Part shown: piece by piece, positions 1 through 34,981 of the stretch
Layout: every line of letters begins with the position of its first letter
Position numbering within the stretch: the stretch's first letter is position 1
From: Litomosoides sigmodontis
Lineage: Eukaryota > Nematoda > Chromadorea > Rhabditida > Onchocercidae
NCBI GenBank assembly: GCA_963070105.1
Contig: OY718808.1
Coordinates: 4,689,738 to 4,753,737, forward strand
Direction of reading: 5' to 3'
DNA length: 64,000 nucleotides
Program-made: the position numbers and the translations under genes
The notes under the pieces: generated by a model
Told to the model about the DNA's origin: nothing
What the model saw: the letters and a program-made list of their open reading frames with translations, nothing else
The model's database searches: none

Positions 1-1938
1 ACCTCTCACAAACATGTCTCAAATATTTTAGCCTTACTAAGTTAGAATTTATGAAAGAATTTTTTCAACACAAAAAAGGGACAGTGAGTGACGGGAAAGG
101 ATCAGAAATCGATAGAAAAGTGCAAGCCGAACAATTTTTGCATGAAAATACGAATGAATTATCATGAAAACATCACGGAACAACAGTGTTAGCCTCGCTT
201 CCACCCCCCTAATCTCTCGACATTATTCCGCTTTTTTCTCCTTTCAGCCTTTTGCATTTGCTGGGATCGATGATGAGTTGGAGGTGACGAAACGATGTCA
301 ATTCAGTTCACGCCATTTTTAGTGCTATCAATTACTCGAACTGATTTGTCATTTCCACTCCTTTCTTTCGCTAGCGAATTACTTCCACTAACTAACAGTA
401 ATAGCACCTAGGCAAGATGAAAGTTCAATTTGTTAAAAAAGAAATCAATGCACGAACACACACACACACATTCGTTGAAATGATGACTAAGCTTGCTCAC
501 TTTACATCACTCAGAGCAAGCTACATTTACCAATCAATAATTTAATCATTAATGTATGTAAGTAAATATATCAGCTTCCTTTCACTGAATGCACAACAGG
601 CAAGTGAAACTCAACCGAATGTCACGCATGCATTACAAAAATGTGCTCGTCAAATCGATCAACCAACAATTAATCAGTCAACAGGGAGCAACTGGTAAGG
701 AAGTGTATCAGCGATAAATACAGTGCGGTAGATGGTGACACTAACGTAGAGAGATGGTGACACTCATCTCAGGAACACAACACAGCCCACTAACGTAGAT
801 AGATGGTGACACTCATCTCAGGAACACAACACAGCCATGTGGCGCTTCGTTGAAGCTAACTCAGTGCGAAGCCTTATTGCGTTGTGCATTCCTAGCCATA
901 TTAATGCTTGAGAAAACTTTCCTATCCAATCTGCAATTATCAAAATTCAGCAACACTTTCCATCACAGCAACATGCTAAGCCGTCTGCAATAAGCACGCA
1001 ATGTTCGCTCCCATCTCACTACCTCTCTGTGCGATTCATTTCGATCAAAGCTCCAAGAGATGGATTCCGAGATATCACCTACTTACATGTCAGTATCACC
1101 AGAAAGGACGATGTCTCTGTCCCTCGGCATTTCACCTTATCCATACATGTATACGTGACGTCCCACTACTTTAATTTAATAGAAATATCTGTAGAAGAAT
1201 ATCTTGTGTCGATCCATCCCTCCGATCAATACAGCTTTAGCGTAAGGAAGATAAAATGCACCATTAAAAAATATTACTTGTTATCACATGGTCAGCTAAA
1301 CGGTTTTTGACGTTACGCTTGCCGGACAATTATTCCTATAGAACTCATTCCGGAAATTTTACAAAAGTAAGTTAATGTAAATTTAGCTGGAGATGGAATC
1401 TTACCTGCAAAATAATTGTTCTTCACCATACCCGACTATGACTTATATGATAAAATTGTAACAATGAATGGGAGAAATTACCGTGATATTGTCCTACTAT
1501 CCTGAAATTAGGCCTGATAGTATAATAAGGATGGCTACCAGTTACACGCACACGCACAAGCGCGCACACGCATTTCACTGTAACAACGACTCTATCACCA
1601 TCTCCTTCCTGCGAGGGAAATAATGTTGCATAGCCGACGCCATGCAACCGTAGAAACTCTCCTTAGCATTCAGTGCCTACTTGCTTCTATGCTTTTTCAA
1701 TTTTTTTACCGTTATTGTTGTTACGTACCTCCATTCTGCGCAGTAATTCACTTTGGTTGCCATCTAGCGAGTGATTTTTCAGCTTGAATTATTATGTGAA
1801 ATTCAATTTCATCACCATCTGTTAACCTGTTAGTTACGTAGATTGCTTTAAGCGACTAGCAGTATTGACTGTCACACAAGAACACATCCTGACATGTCTA
1901 ACATGAGGTGTCATTATCAGCTTGATTATCATGTTTCA
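1..1938. other. Non-coding upstream region
   Basis: No exon with family resemblance or convincing splice-site pairing was found. The stretch holds a short CA run near 459-470, a 49-bp tandem duplication at 739-836, and a CA/CG-rich alternating run near 1549-1572. The one sizeable open frame (1029-1310, +) shows no recognisable domain. The 3' part presumably contains the promoter of the PRPF39-like gene. Confidence 0.6.
739..836. repeat. 49-bp tandem duplication, two copies
   Basis: Copies at 739-787 and 788-836 begin CACTAACGTAGA and end CACAACACAGCC. I see one mismatch between them (G versus T at the thirteenth base). It lies in non-coding DNA upstream of the PRPF39-like gene. Confidence 0.9.
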
Positions 1939-1939
1939 G
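1932..1939 (+). promoter_or_regulatory. Probable trans-splice acceptor of the PRPF39-like gene
   Basis: A TGTTTCAG acceptor ends at 1939, 52 bases before the start codon at 1992, with no upstream coding exon found. In nematodes such an isolated acceptor just before the first ATG is typical of spliced-leader addition. The leader itself is inferred, not seen. Confidence 0.5.
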
Positions 1940-1991
1940 CACCTTCCTTTTTTCGAAATCGTGCATTTAAGTTAAAGTAAGGAAGGAAAAA

Positions 1992-4900
1992 ATGGGTCGT
2001 GGTCGAAGTCGGAGTGAAAGTTCTAGCAAAAGTTGTAGTCGTAGCCGTAGTCGTAGTCGAAGTCCCAATAGTGGTCACCGTGGCCGTAGTCATAGCAGAC
2101 GAAGTGGTCGGGCGAGGAGCCGAAGCCATCATCACGATCATCGAAGGTATGTTTGGCTCTAATTAAATCAAAATTTCTTATTTATTGAAGCTAATTTTTA
2201 TTTATGTGTAGTTGTCAAGACCCACTTAATGGTTTTGATCTTTTGCTATGGAAGTAATATAAATCTTTCTATAACAGGACGCAGTGATAGATAGTGTAGG
2301 ATCTATGTAAGTTGTCGCTTAAACTGCTAAAAATTTTAGACACATTTGTGGACAACACACTACTCAATTTCAACGAATTCGAATTCTCATAAGCGCAAAA
2401 AAATGATAATACAATTATTTTAGCAGGAGTCGTTCGACTGATCGCGAAACTACTGATCTGCTGAAACTTTGTTGGAAACCACTGAAAGATGATTCCAGAA
2501 ATTTTGATGCATGGACTCATCTTTTGCAGTGCATCGAACAGCTCGTAAGTTTAGATAATTTAGGTGATATTTTAGCCTATTCTAGTTGGATCTAAGAGTA
2601 TTTTACCCGAGCAAAAGTTATTATTTGTATTTCTATGCTAAAAGTTTAACAAATTTGTCCGATTCAGTTTAGTGAATGCTTTTATGATGTATGAAATGAT
2701 TTAATTGTACCATTTTTGGTCACATTACGTCTCATATTTGGTCCCACTGTAGAATACACATATTTTGTTATTTTAGGATGAAACAAAAGCAGCCCGTGAA
2801 GCATATGACGACTTTTTTAAAAGGTATCCATATTGCTACGGATATTGGAGAAAATATGCTGAATTTGAACGTCGTCATAAACATTATGACCGCTGCACTG
2901 AGGTAAATTATAATTTATAAAATTATATGGGACTTTTCATCTTGTTTCTTTATAAGATATATTTATCGGTCCATTGGTGCATATGACAATTATGCAAGGA
3001 AAAAGGACTAATTATCTTTTGTCTATTCTTTTTGTCGCTTCAAGTCTTAGCTATTAGAAAAAATAGAGATAATTGAATTAGCAGCTCGAATATGAAACCA
3101 TATTGTAGGTTTATGAGCGTGGAGTCGCCGCCATACCACTGAGTGTTGATCTATGGCTTCATTACATTTCTTTCGTTAAAGAGATCGTTCAACATCAGGA
3201 TAACGCAGTACAGAAAATCAGATCGTAAGCTTTATAGCAATACGGTTAATTCAGTTTGCTTCATAATTTCTAATAAAATTAATGTGCTTCATAATTTGTG
3301 ATAAAATTAATGCGTTTTCAGAATCTACGATCATGCAATTGAAGCATGTGGTATGGAATTTCGTTCGGACAAACTATGGGATGAATACATTAACTGGGAG
3401 TTGAATAATGGTGAAACTTTACGAGCCGGAGCACTTTTTGATCAGATATTAAGCATACCTACCTTGCTTTACAATAATCACTTTGATAAGTATGTTCCCT
3501 TCATGTTAAAAATTACTTGATTTATGCAAGTAGCAGATTTTCTTAATGTTGTCAATTTGATTTCTAAAATTTCAAATGACAGCTGTTTTAGAATTGCTCA
3601 TTAAATCTGTTGATAGTCTTAATATTTTTACGGTCTTAATATTTTATAGTTCTTTTAATATTTTATAGTCCTAATATTTTTTTTCTGGAATGAACTGTAT
3701 TTCTATAAGAGAATTCTTTTGATTTTGTTCCACTTCAAATAGGAACAAATATCGATTTGTTATTTCCTGCCTTTTTCTAAAGTTTGTATTGTTTCCAGGT
3801 ACAAGGCCTTTGTGAATTCGAACGAACCAGATCGAGTAGTGAATCAAGATGAATACAATGAAATTTTTGCAAAAGTAAGTGACGGAATTTAAGCGATAAC
3901 TATATTTTGTTTTATATGAAATTTTACATGAAAAGTTTCAGGTTGAACTAGACTTGCGTAATGCGATTGATGGCGATTTATTTCTTTTAGAAGAGTATGT
4001 TGATGAATCTCCACCAGATTGCATTCCAGAAAGTGGCGAAGAACCGCCGAAAAAGGTTTTCACAAGACGCAAGGTTTTTTTTTTGATTTCTGCAAGGAAT
4101 CATTATTTAAATTTTCCTTTTCATTATCTGCTTTTAATTGTTGAAACATCTTTACAGCATTGTGAAGAAGCTCTACGTGCTTTGCGAATGGAGATACTTG
4201 AACGACGAAATAAAAAATATTTATTAAATGAACAGGAAGTGAGCCGACGTTGGGCATTTGAAGAAAATGTATGTTTATACAATTTTGGCTATAATTTTTT
4301 TATTGACTGCATTATTCTTTAGTTACTATGAAAAAAGACGACTGTATTTCAGATAAAACGACCATATTTTCATGTGAAACCACTGGAGCGCGCTCAGTTG
4401 CGCAATTGGCGTGCTTACCTAGATTTTGAAATTGAATGTGGTGATATCACACGTATCACAGTCCTGTTCGAGAGATGTCTAATCGCGTGTGCTTTGTATG
4501 AAGAAATGTGGATTAAAGTAAAATCTGCCGTCCGAATTGTTATATTAGGCTCTGGTTTATCATACCTACCAATTTCGTCAAAAAATTAACTACTTCATTT
4601 GTATGAATTAATGTTTTTTAGAGGTAATTCTATCAGGTACTTGATTTCAGTATGCTCGTTATATGGAGAGTATTGGAGAATCTAGTCGTGCTCGTAGTGT
4701 TTTTCGTCGAGCAACTGAAGTCCACTTACCTCGCAAACCTAATGTTCATCTCGCCTACAGCGCCTTCGAAGAAAAAAATGGTAATAACATCAACTGTGAT
4801 ATTTGTGATATACGAACCGGTGATCTCTTTTTCCGTTTATTTCATGTGGTTAAGTTTGATGATAAGCTAAAGTATTATCACCGTCAACAGACAACATTCA

Positions 4901-5405
4901 TTCATGGTGCTCTACTCGTCCAAGAATCGCAAGTATGATTTTTAGCAAGTAATTTAGAAAGAAGTGATATTAGTTTTCAAATGTGGATTAGAGCCGAATC
5001 TCTATTCATTCAAAAACGAAAAGGACATCATTTTCCCTAAGGTTGTGGAATTTCACTGGGTGTTGGTTTGTTCAAGATGCAGTTCCCTTTCTATTCAAAA
5101 TTGTTTTGTGTGTCCTGTGTACAACAGCCTTGATTTTTCGGAGTTTGAACAGACCGAATTTCTTAAACAGATGAAAAACTTAGTGCAATTCAATGAAATT
5201 CAAGGGAATTAGGCAAGGCAAGAATCAGAGTATATTTCTTAATTGTCATGGATCCTTGGAGACGATTCTATTTACACGAAAGTTTTTGAAAGGTTATTGT
5301 TGTAAATTCTCTGCTGATGCAAGGATTTAGAATTTCTTGATATCCTACTGATTAAATGACTGTTAGAATTTAGTATGCTCTGTGTCTGTGTGTGTATGTG
5401 TGTGT

Positions 5406-5466
<61 letters not shown>

Positions 5467-8400
5467 TGTAAAGCTGAGTTGAATAACCCTTTTCCGTTAA
5501 AGCTGGGGCAAGGTAATGGCATAAATTTGATTAACAATACTCTGTTTCTCGGACTGTTTATGAACAGTAAAGCTTTACTAACTTCGAATTCCGATTTTTC
5601 GAGGTCAAGGCTCGCAAACAACTTTATGGAGCATGAATCTGGAAAATCCAATTCATCGGAATCTTGATAATCTTTATGAAGATGCAATTTTTGTCTTCGG
5701 AAGAAAGTTTTAATAGTTTTATGTTAGAATATGGATAAGCCTTTACAATAGCGGGCTGCATTGCATTTGGTCTTATATCATGGAAATTTTGAACTTTAAA
5801 ACTTGATTATCTCCTTATTTTTGAATATCATTTTTTCAAAATATAACTTGCAACAGACATGAGTAGTACGTAGTTTTTTATTTGCTAGTGAAGTATAATT
5901 GGTAGTTTTTCCGTTATAAAATAAGGAAAGACGAAGGGCGAGTTCCACTAACTGAATTTAGATCTTTTGCATTACTTACGAAAATTTCAAGGCGTGGCGT
6001 TTTTTCAGTGAATCAGCCATTTATAGTTTTAGAGCCTAATATTGAATTTTGTATTCATAGTGTATGAAATACTCTTAACATCCCAAAATAGAATTGGATG
6101 TTTTCAAGCATAGTTGTGTTATTTCATAATTCTTCCAATATCATGTCCTAAGTTATTCTCTAAGGCTTTGGAAGTTAGTGAATTTGACTTTTTTCAATAG
6201 TCAAGTTCAAGATTTTGACGCTATTTCTATAAAATCTCAGCGCTGTTTTCGGAAATGAGATTCTTTGATGCAAGTAAAAACAATGCTTAGTTTATTTAGA
6301 CGGTTATTTCAAACGGATTAAATTAATTCATCGTTCTGATCGGATTTTTGAACTACTTTTGCAGGAAAGAATGATCAAAATATTTGCATCCAAGCATTCT
6401 GTTTGTTATTGTTGGAAATGTAATTAATAATTGGTTTGCACTACTAGAGCTCTACGTTATATAATTTTTGAAATTGGCTTTACGTCATAAGGATCGATGT
6501 TGCAAATGTTAAAATTCCCAAATTTCATTGTTTACATCGCTTTAAAACTTTCAAATTTTTTTTATTAATGAGCCTAGTGAAAATATGAAGAAGCTGCTTA
6601 ACTGTTTTAAAATATAGTAAATAAGCTTCTGTGCTCTTCCATTATTAAGGACTAATTTTTCTTTTAAATGCAACAGCGGGTTTAATTGATTCAGCCTTTT
6701 CACTAATTCTTATGCTTGTTCTTTAGTGTGAAAATCCAAATGAAGTGAAATCCACCACATGGTTCAATTTTTCTGCACATCATTACTTTCACCGTACAGT
6801 CAACAAATCCTTGTAGCGATAATAACACTTCATATAATTTTATGTCTTATAGGTGATTTTGAGAAAGCGAATTCGATTTTGGCAAATTTTGACCATCGCT
6901 ACCCAGGATATGCTGTTATTGCACTGCGTCGTATTGGAATCGAGCGACGCTTTGCGATGAAACAAGCAGGAGATAGGTCAGTTATCTGTAATGATACATT
7001 CAGTTTTGGATTCTATTAGAAGAAGTTATCTATTCAGTGATATCTATAATTTTTCAAAAACTTTTTTCTTTAGATTATTATTATTTGGAAAATTGCAGGG
7101 ATTCTCCCGACTATTCTTCTGTGATATCACGCTTTGAGCGTCTTATACACGATTCACGTACTCCACGCAAGCTGTCTGCATTTTATGCCCTGAAACTAGC
7201 AAGATTTCACGCCAAAACACGAAATGACCGTAAGCTTGCCGAAAAAATTATCAGGGATGCAATAAATCGTGATAAGGTAAGATTAAACGTTAGAAAAATG
7301 ATATTATCATGCATAAACCAATACCTGCATGCTACTGGCCCTTCTTAGCATGATCGAGACAATAAACATAATATTCCTCCCCTCGTTTTCTTATCTCGTC
7401 ATTCTGAACTTTTCGACTACTTCTGTGTTTGGAAAAAGTTGCCATTGCAGAGCAATCCTCAGCTTTACTTGGCGCTCGTTGATTTAGCTTATACGGCTCC
7501 ATTATTTAACGAACGAAGTGTGATCGAAGCACTGAATGAAGTTCTTGAGAGTGATCAGCTTTCTGATGAAGATAAGTTGCGTTTTTCACAGAGAAAGTTA
7601 GACTTTTTGGAGGACTTGGGAACGGACGTTGAAGCGTTAGTTTTACATTGTTTCTTGTATTTAATCATTATAAAAATTTCACATGTTGGCAATCAGTCAG
7701 TTTTTATAACCGGAAGTTCAAAAAATTGATTAAACATAATTTCTACATATGTTTTCCCCGCATTATTTTTGTAAAAACTTTCTAGTGGTTTGTAATTTTT
7801 ACCATTTTATTTTTCTTTTTTGATTTAATTGTTCTGCATTTACTTATTTCTAGACGCTTCTTTTTAAACCTTTTATGATTTCAGCATTTTTAATTTTTTT
7901 GTTTGCTTTGGTATAATTTTATATCTCAGTTTATCCCATCCTTACTAGAGTTCTTACCTCATTAGCAGAGCAAATAGAACGCTATCCGTTTAATTGAAAA
8001 TTTACGGCTTTATTGTAGGGTAATTTTGATATAAAAAAATGTGAGGGCACTGCAAAACTTTTAACAAGTTGAGACTCTCTAAGACTAACTTGAAGCAAAT
8101 CATTCGTTTGTTTCAGCCTCCAGAAGCATCTCGAATACCATACACAACTTCAAAAAAGTATTGAAAATATCGCTGTATCAAATAAAAGACCTGCTGAAAG
8201 AGGCTCTGGGTAAGTTATTACCACCTTCATTAGGAAGATTTAATTACTAAAATCATATGCAAGCATCTGGTTTTAAAACTTTCAATTTTCACAAACAGTG
8301 AGCGTTCACTTTCAGTGAGTCAGTTGACAAAAAGGTGCGACCATCTGAGTGTTATGCTGCATATCCAACTCCTCAGCAACAGCAATACTATGCAGGTGCG

Positions 8401-8913
8401 CCTAGCGCAGATAATGGTAAGTGATAACGTACAGGGAAAGAGCTTAATGAAACAACTCTGCAGGATCGTTAAGACATACCTTCTTTTGGAAACATACCAC
8501 CGTTAGAAATACGTACTAAAATGCACGGTTCGCAAACTAAATGTCCAAATATGTGTGTAAGGGAGAGATTTCAGTACTGTTGGACTGATTTTCAGTCTTC
8601 GTAACACTTCAGAAGACATCAAGCTCAGATTTGGTAATGCGCTTTCATGTAATAAAGCATTAGTTTAACTGAAAGGAGTGAGTATTGCTGAGCTGAAGTG
8701 AGAAATTGAATTCTCAAGTCCGAATTTAAAGGTGTAGCAGCAGTAGCAGTACCATATGGAACAATACCAACAGCAGCTACAGCTGCCCAACAACAGCCAC
8801 CGATATCTAACACGGCTCAATACTATTATCATGGACAGCAGCAACAGCAACCAGCAATTGTTCAACCGGTTCCTGTCTTAACAACCATTCAACCGAATTA
8901 TGTTCAACAGTAA
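1992..8913 (+). CDS. prp-39: Pre-mRNA-processing factor 39 homologue (U1 snRNP-associated, HAT repeats)
   Basis: Family role: PRPF39/Prp39 is a HAT-repeat scaffold that helps U1 snRNP engage 5' splice sites in the nucleus. Exons: 1992-2146, 2424-2544, 2777-2902, 3109-3224, 3322-3489, 3799-3874, 3942-4073, 4158-4268, 4353-4517, 4651-4780, 6853-6976, 7099-7276, 7451-7635, 8117-8209, 8316-8416, 8732-8913. Phases agree throughout and give 720 codons plus stop (human PRPF39 is about 670). The N-terminus is an Arg-Ser stretch ([10 protein letters not shown], then RSRSRSRS), extended by exon 2. HAT-like blocks follow: W-T-H-L-L-Q in exon 2, [14 protein letters not shown] in exon 3, [13 protein letters not shown] in exon 4, [11 protein letters not shown] in exon 5, and [20 protein letters not shown] in exon 9, a PRPF39 hallmark. 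The C-terminus is Gln/Pro/Tyr-rich low-complexity sequence (exons 15-16). Exon 15 must start at 8316 rather than after the AG at 8298: only that choice opens the frame [15 protein letters not shown]. Introns are short except one of 2,072 bases after exon 10. Confidence 0.93.
3617..3681. repeat. Imperfect TTAATATTTT minisatellite in a PRPF39 intron
   Basis: Four degenerate copies of a roughly 17-21 base unit around TCTTAATATTTTATAG lie in intron 5 (3490-3798). A separate duplication of about 34 bases (TGCTTCATAATTT...ATAAAATTAA) sits at 3259-3319 in intron 4, ending just before the exon 5 acceptor. Confidence 0.7.
4781..6852 (+). other. Long intron 10 of the PRPF39-like gene
   Basis: At 2,072 bases this intron is much longer than its neighbours (mostly under 450). 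It carries a TG microsatellite and two small open frames (4964-5212 and 5392-5667) with no recognised similarity. Its splice phases (G|GT) fit the flanking HAT repeats exactly, so it is a true intron and not a gap between genes. An old insertion could explain the length, but I see no clear terminal repeats. Confidence 0.75.
5380..5462. repeat. (TG)n microsatellite
   Basis: About 80 bases of almost pure TG, interrupted by TC and TA near its 5' end, inside the long PRPF39 intron. It creates spurious Val-Cys and Thr-His open frames on the two strands. Confidence 0.95.
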
Positions 8914-8917
8914 TAAA
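8912..8917 (+). terminator. Candidate polyadenylation signal overlapping the PRPF39 stop
   Basis: AATAAA begins at the second base of the TAA stop (8911-8913). If used, the 3' UTR would be only 20-30 bases, which is short even for nematodes. A distal signal could be used instead. Confidence 0.4.
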
Positions 8918-11900
8918 ATATGAACTCGAACTTCTTGATATCATATAATCTAATCTGAGAAAGCTTACAATATTGTCACAATTATTACAACCATCTAAGT
9001 GATTTTCGACGGCAGTTTCTCAACAGATATTCAGGGTCATATTACCGCTGTTGTTTTTTTGCACAAAGTTCGTGAATTCAAACTGCTCTTGAACAGATTT
9101 CTCGAAATATGTTGCTTTGTAGCATCGGTCACTGCGTATAGGGTGATCATTTTATTAATTTTAAAAAGGATGCTACTTTCTCAACCATTCATAGTTAGAT
9201 TTTACGTGTAAATTTTAATGAATACCTAAATTATTGTTGTTTGGTGATACTTTATTGTTATACTGTTTGGCAGCTAGCTTTGAAAATTTTCTTAGCAGTT
9301 TCCATTTTTTCTATTTGAATTTGTTTTAATTCTCGCTCGCTTATTTTTGTAGCTTGTCTCCAGCATGTATTTTTTTTCTAGTATGTATTTGCTTATTATT
9401 TCAATTTTGAAGGAAACAAAGCCCGTTCAATTTGAGGTGAACTGATTCAGTAACACGGGAGAGAAAGACTTCAGCAGCGCTTTTTAAAGGATTAACTGAA
9501 CTGGACAGGTCCGACAAAGAGACACAAACATGCAAATATGGAAAGCGAACACTAAAGCATCATACTTATATGTTGATTGTCGCACATACAATAGGCGATT
9601 TTAGTGCTTACGTGATGCCGTCATTTAAAACGTTTTTCTAGGCCCCCTATTGCGTGCAGTTAGAAGTCGTCATTGAAAATTACTTTTCAAGTTACTCTCT
9701 TTAATTTCAACATCACGAAGTTCAGTAGGAAAGGAAGAGAACATCAACAATGCTGGAACTCTTTGTCTATTTTATTTTAAGAAATCTTAAATTTACAATA
9801 AAAGGGGAACTGCCGGTATGTCTGTTGCTATTTATCGAGAATCTGGAAAGAGGAGAATCGCACGGAAAGAAAGATATCTATCACTGCTGAGTTGAAAATC
9901 CTTCCTTGACCTTTCCATCCATAGGGTGCTTTATTGCTCACCGATTGATGAATGATGTAATTGGAGTCTTTCGCTAAAATTTTGGTAGCTTTCGAAATCG
10001 CTGGAAATGTAAGTTTCATCATGGTTTCATGTTAAGTTTCATGCTAACTTTGGAACTGTTTAAATTACACAGTTAAAGTTCATGCATTTCAAAGGAATCG
10101 ATGGTGTGATGATTATGCAGTCATAAGAGTTATTCCGCTTTATCTTACATTTGAAAAATTGGATAATTTGTAAAATTACGAATAGTTCGAGATTTATCAT
10201 TCAACTACGTAAATGACTATAAGTGTATTTAACTTTAATTATTGGTTGTCATTTGAGCCAATAGAAACTAAAAAGTTTGGTGTATCGAGCGAAGATAAAA
10301 GTTTAGAGCTTTTCATTCGAGAAAAATTCGAGATCAAACAATAGCTCAATTTAAAAAAACGTAAGGTGTGTTTTAATTTAGGGAGCACTTGAAAATTCTA
10401 TCCATCTGGAAATAAATCAAAATAAAGTGATGAAATACCTGATTCGCTACCTGAGTTAGAAACCCGATCGTAATTTATTGAATGAATTAAATGAAAATTG
10501 CAACTATTGAGTAATAAATGATTAAAGTTACAGGTATTTTGCGCACACAACATTTACACATTGACGCCTCCCAGCGGTTACATTGTTCATTCGTACATTT
10601 ATTACATCATTGGTGGAATTCATTAACTTACTAAGTAAAGTATCCTTTCTATCAGGTAATTTAATTTTAATGGACGAGGAATTGGCGCAATCTCTAATAT
10701 CGCTTATTTTCACGAACTTCTCCATCGCCAATTCGTTTTGTGAAGTTTTCGATTGTTGTTGAAAGTAAAAAATTCGAAGATATTTGTGATTAAAAAAAAT
10801 TTTTCTGACATATTTTGATCTATTTGTTTATGGAAATTTTAAATAGAGTTTTAATAAAGCGTTATTTTTAACGAATGAACACTCGTTGGAGAACTGTTTG
10901 CGCATCTAATTTGCGCATTTATCCGTCTATTTCATAACTGTCATGGGGATACTGAGAAATAAGTTTGTACTAAATAGATAAAAAAAGCTGAAAATACAAA
11001 AATCAATCTAAAAAAAAACTTAATAGAAAGAATCTGAATAGTAATGTGAGTTGATTTTTCAATTAAAAATTAGCACAAGTTTTTTCATTTACAAAAATTC
11101 GGCTAATGTGAAGTGTGAAATATGGAAAAAATTCAACAAATTTAATTAAGCAAAAAAAATTGAGGAATGGACATTGAAGGATATAGAATGATTTTTAAAA
11201 CTAAATTTTAAACAGAGCTATTTTGAAGCAGTGAACACGTCACGAACTTGTAATGTAACATTTTGGTTTTCTCCCAACATTTGCGCCCACATTAATTTAC
11301 GAGTGATAGTGATAAGGACTCTTTGCACCTAACCACTAAATGATTATTTTGATAACCATTATGATACGATTTGCGATAAGCACAGAACAGTGCAACGCTT
11401 GCTATCGCTAAAATTTCAGTCGCTGCCGTCAATTAACACCGAAAAAGCATTTCAGTAGAGTGAAGTGTATCAGTTAAAATTTGTAGCTCAAACAAGTGAG
11501 GTAAAGCCTGAATTCCTTTCGTCTGCCTAAATCACTCACATTCGTCCTAATTCATCTACACTGGAGGTGTGTGTGTGTGTGTGTGACGTGCACACAACCG
11601 AACCTGAAATTGAATACAACAAATTAGCAATTGATCAGTCAGGTAACTCTCATAGGTTAAATTTGAGCAGTGCTAGCATTTTCAAATTGTTACAATCACG
11701 AAATAACTAACTTCAATGCAGGAAACCTCTTTCCTACTCCCATCTCGTAATTTGCATAATTATCCACCTTTGCATTGGGCGCACACATTTCAGAGGGTAA
11801 TCTTTGGTGGAGAAAAAATTGAATTCACTGTGAATTGATTATTTCTCACGTATATGGCAATGAGCATCCGCCACAAACAATAATTGTGCGGAACGATGTA

Positions 11901-13380
11901 ACCAACAATTGTGAGCCATTCTCGGATGGATCAAAATTTTTTCGTTCGCCGAAAAAAAATCTCTGAAATATTTTATTAGCGCTAGAAGCGCGCTGCGAAT
12001 CTTTCTTACTTTCAACTCTCTTTTTTCAATATTTTTAGAGAAAAAACAGTTTTATTTTTGAAATTATCAAACTTTGCTAAATTTCACAGAAAACAGGAAT
12101 TGACTTTTGTGCTAACTTTGTATTGGATAAGTTCTTCCACAGAACGAATAAAAATGCTGCAAACTATTCGTTTATCGTCAGGTTTATTAGGATGAGCACG
12201 TACATCATAATCCCTTATTACTCATTAATTTTCTAAGGAGAAATTTTAAATTTAAAGTTACAAATGCTATTTACTTTTAAGAGAATCACTTTGTAAAATT
12301 TTATTTTGCTAATTAAATAATTTTAACAGATAGCCTCAGATGACATATAAACTTGTCTTCATGCGCGATATCAGCATTGCTTCATTTCTGTCTAAATTAT
12401 AGCTCCCTAGCAACAGCAGCACTTAAAAGGCTACTACTCACTGACCGGTCAGTCTCCATGGAGAAGAACGAGATTCGCTGTGAAATATCAGTTATGAACA
12501 TCCGTTCTCCCATGCTTAGTTTGATTTCAGTTAGAGCTACCCGTTTCGTTGATTTTTAAATTATTTTTCGTAGTAGTTTACTGCTACGAAGCTTACATTA
12601 CTGAATTGCTAAACTCTTGCAAATCTTAGCTGAATTTTTAAATTACCGGTGAATATTGTGGATTATTATCGATAGCTTAATTTGCTGCTGAATTTTAGGC
12701 TTATCCCAAAAAAAGCCCATGCGATCCATTCTGTCGGACATTGCTGTGTGCCCATGGAGATTATCTCGACTACTTCGTTTACAAAATATTTCATCCAATT
12801 TTCTACTCTTTAAAGGAAAGACAAATTTTCAGGAGGGATTTTACACTTCATTATACTGCCAGGTTGATGTAGGAGCAAGCTCAGTTAATTCTCTGCTTTC
12901 CAATAAGCCGAAATATCCAACACCGTTCCGAACTTCTCTTTTCCAATCCTCGTTCACCTCCTCCTCTCACCTGACCGCCTGACTTCTGGAAAGCTTAGGA
13001 AGCTAGCATTCCTCTTTCATATCTTATATAATTTCGCTGTGAAACATTGGTTGCTATTTCTACTTCATTTCAATTTTTGAATGTTTTTAAATTCCATTAA
13101 AATTAATTTGCTAATGTAATTAACCATTCTTTGTTTGTAAATGCACAAAATATAATTTATTTTCGTTCCTTTCCTGAAAACAAGTTTCATTGCAAAATTT
13201 GCAAAATTTTTGAATTACGGAATGATTTTCCAAAATTTCCGTTAATTTCGTTCTGAATTTTTTCATAATAAAATTAGTGGAAGCTTTGAAACAGTATTTT
13301 TTTTCAATATTTTCGCAAAATTTCAGATGTGATCAAACATCACTTCCTATAATTATAGTAAGCTAGTTTTACCTATTTAG

Positions 13381-13393
<13 letters not shown>
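8918..13393. other. Spacer between the PRPF39-like and CCDC88 genes
   Basis: About 4.5 kb of AT-rich DNA, with a TG run near 11568-11584 and a GC-richer patch near 12700-13000. Two exon-like pieces lie on the minus strand (10528-10731 and 9942-10000; see findings), but no complete gene could be assembled. The 3' end presumably holds the CCDC88 promoter. Confidence 0.6.

Positions 13394-34981
<21,588 letters not shown>

Noticed and set aside
1029..1310. 93-codon plus-strand open frame
   Set aside because: No recognisable domain, no convincing start context and no splice partners were found.
5370..5687. Thr-His and Val-Cys open frames
   Set aside because: They arise from the TG microsatellite in the PRPF39 intron.
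8315..8506. Open frame covering PRPF39 exon 15 in another phase
   Set aside because: The phase from exon 14 and the Gln-rich continuation into exon 16 support a start at 8316 in the neighbouring frame.
12353..12982. Two plus-strand open frames in the spacer before CCDC88
   Set aside because: Ser/Leu-rich readings without domain resemblance or splice sites; probably chance.
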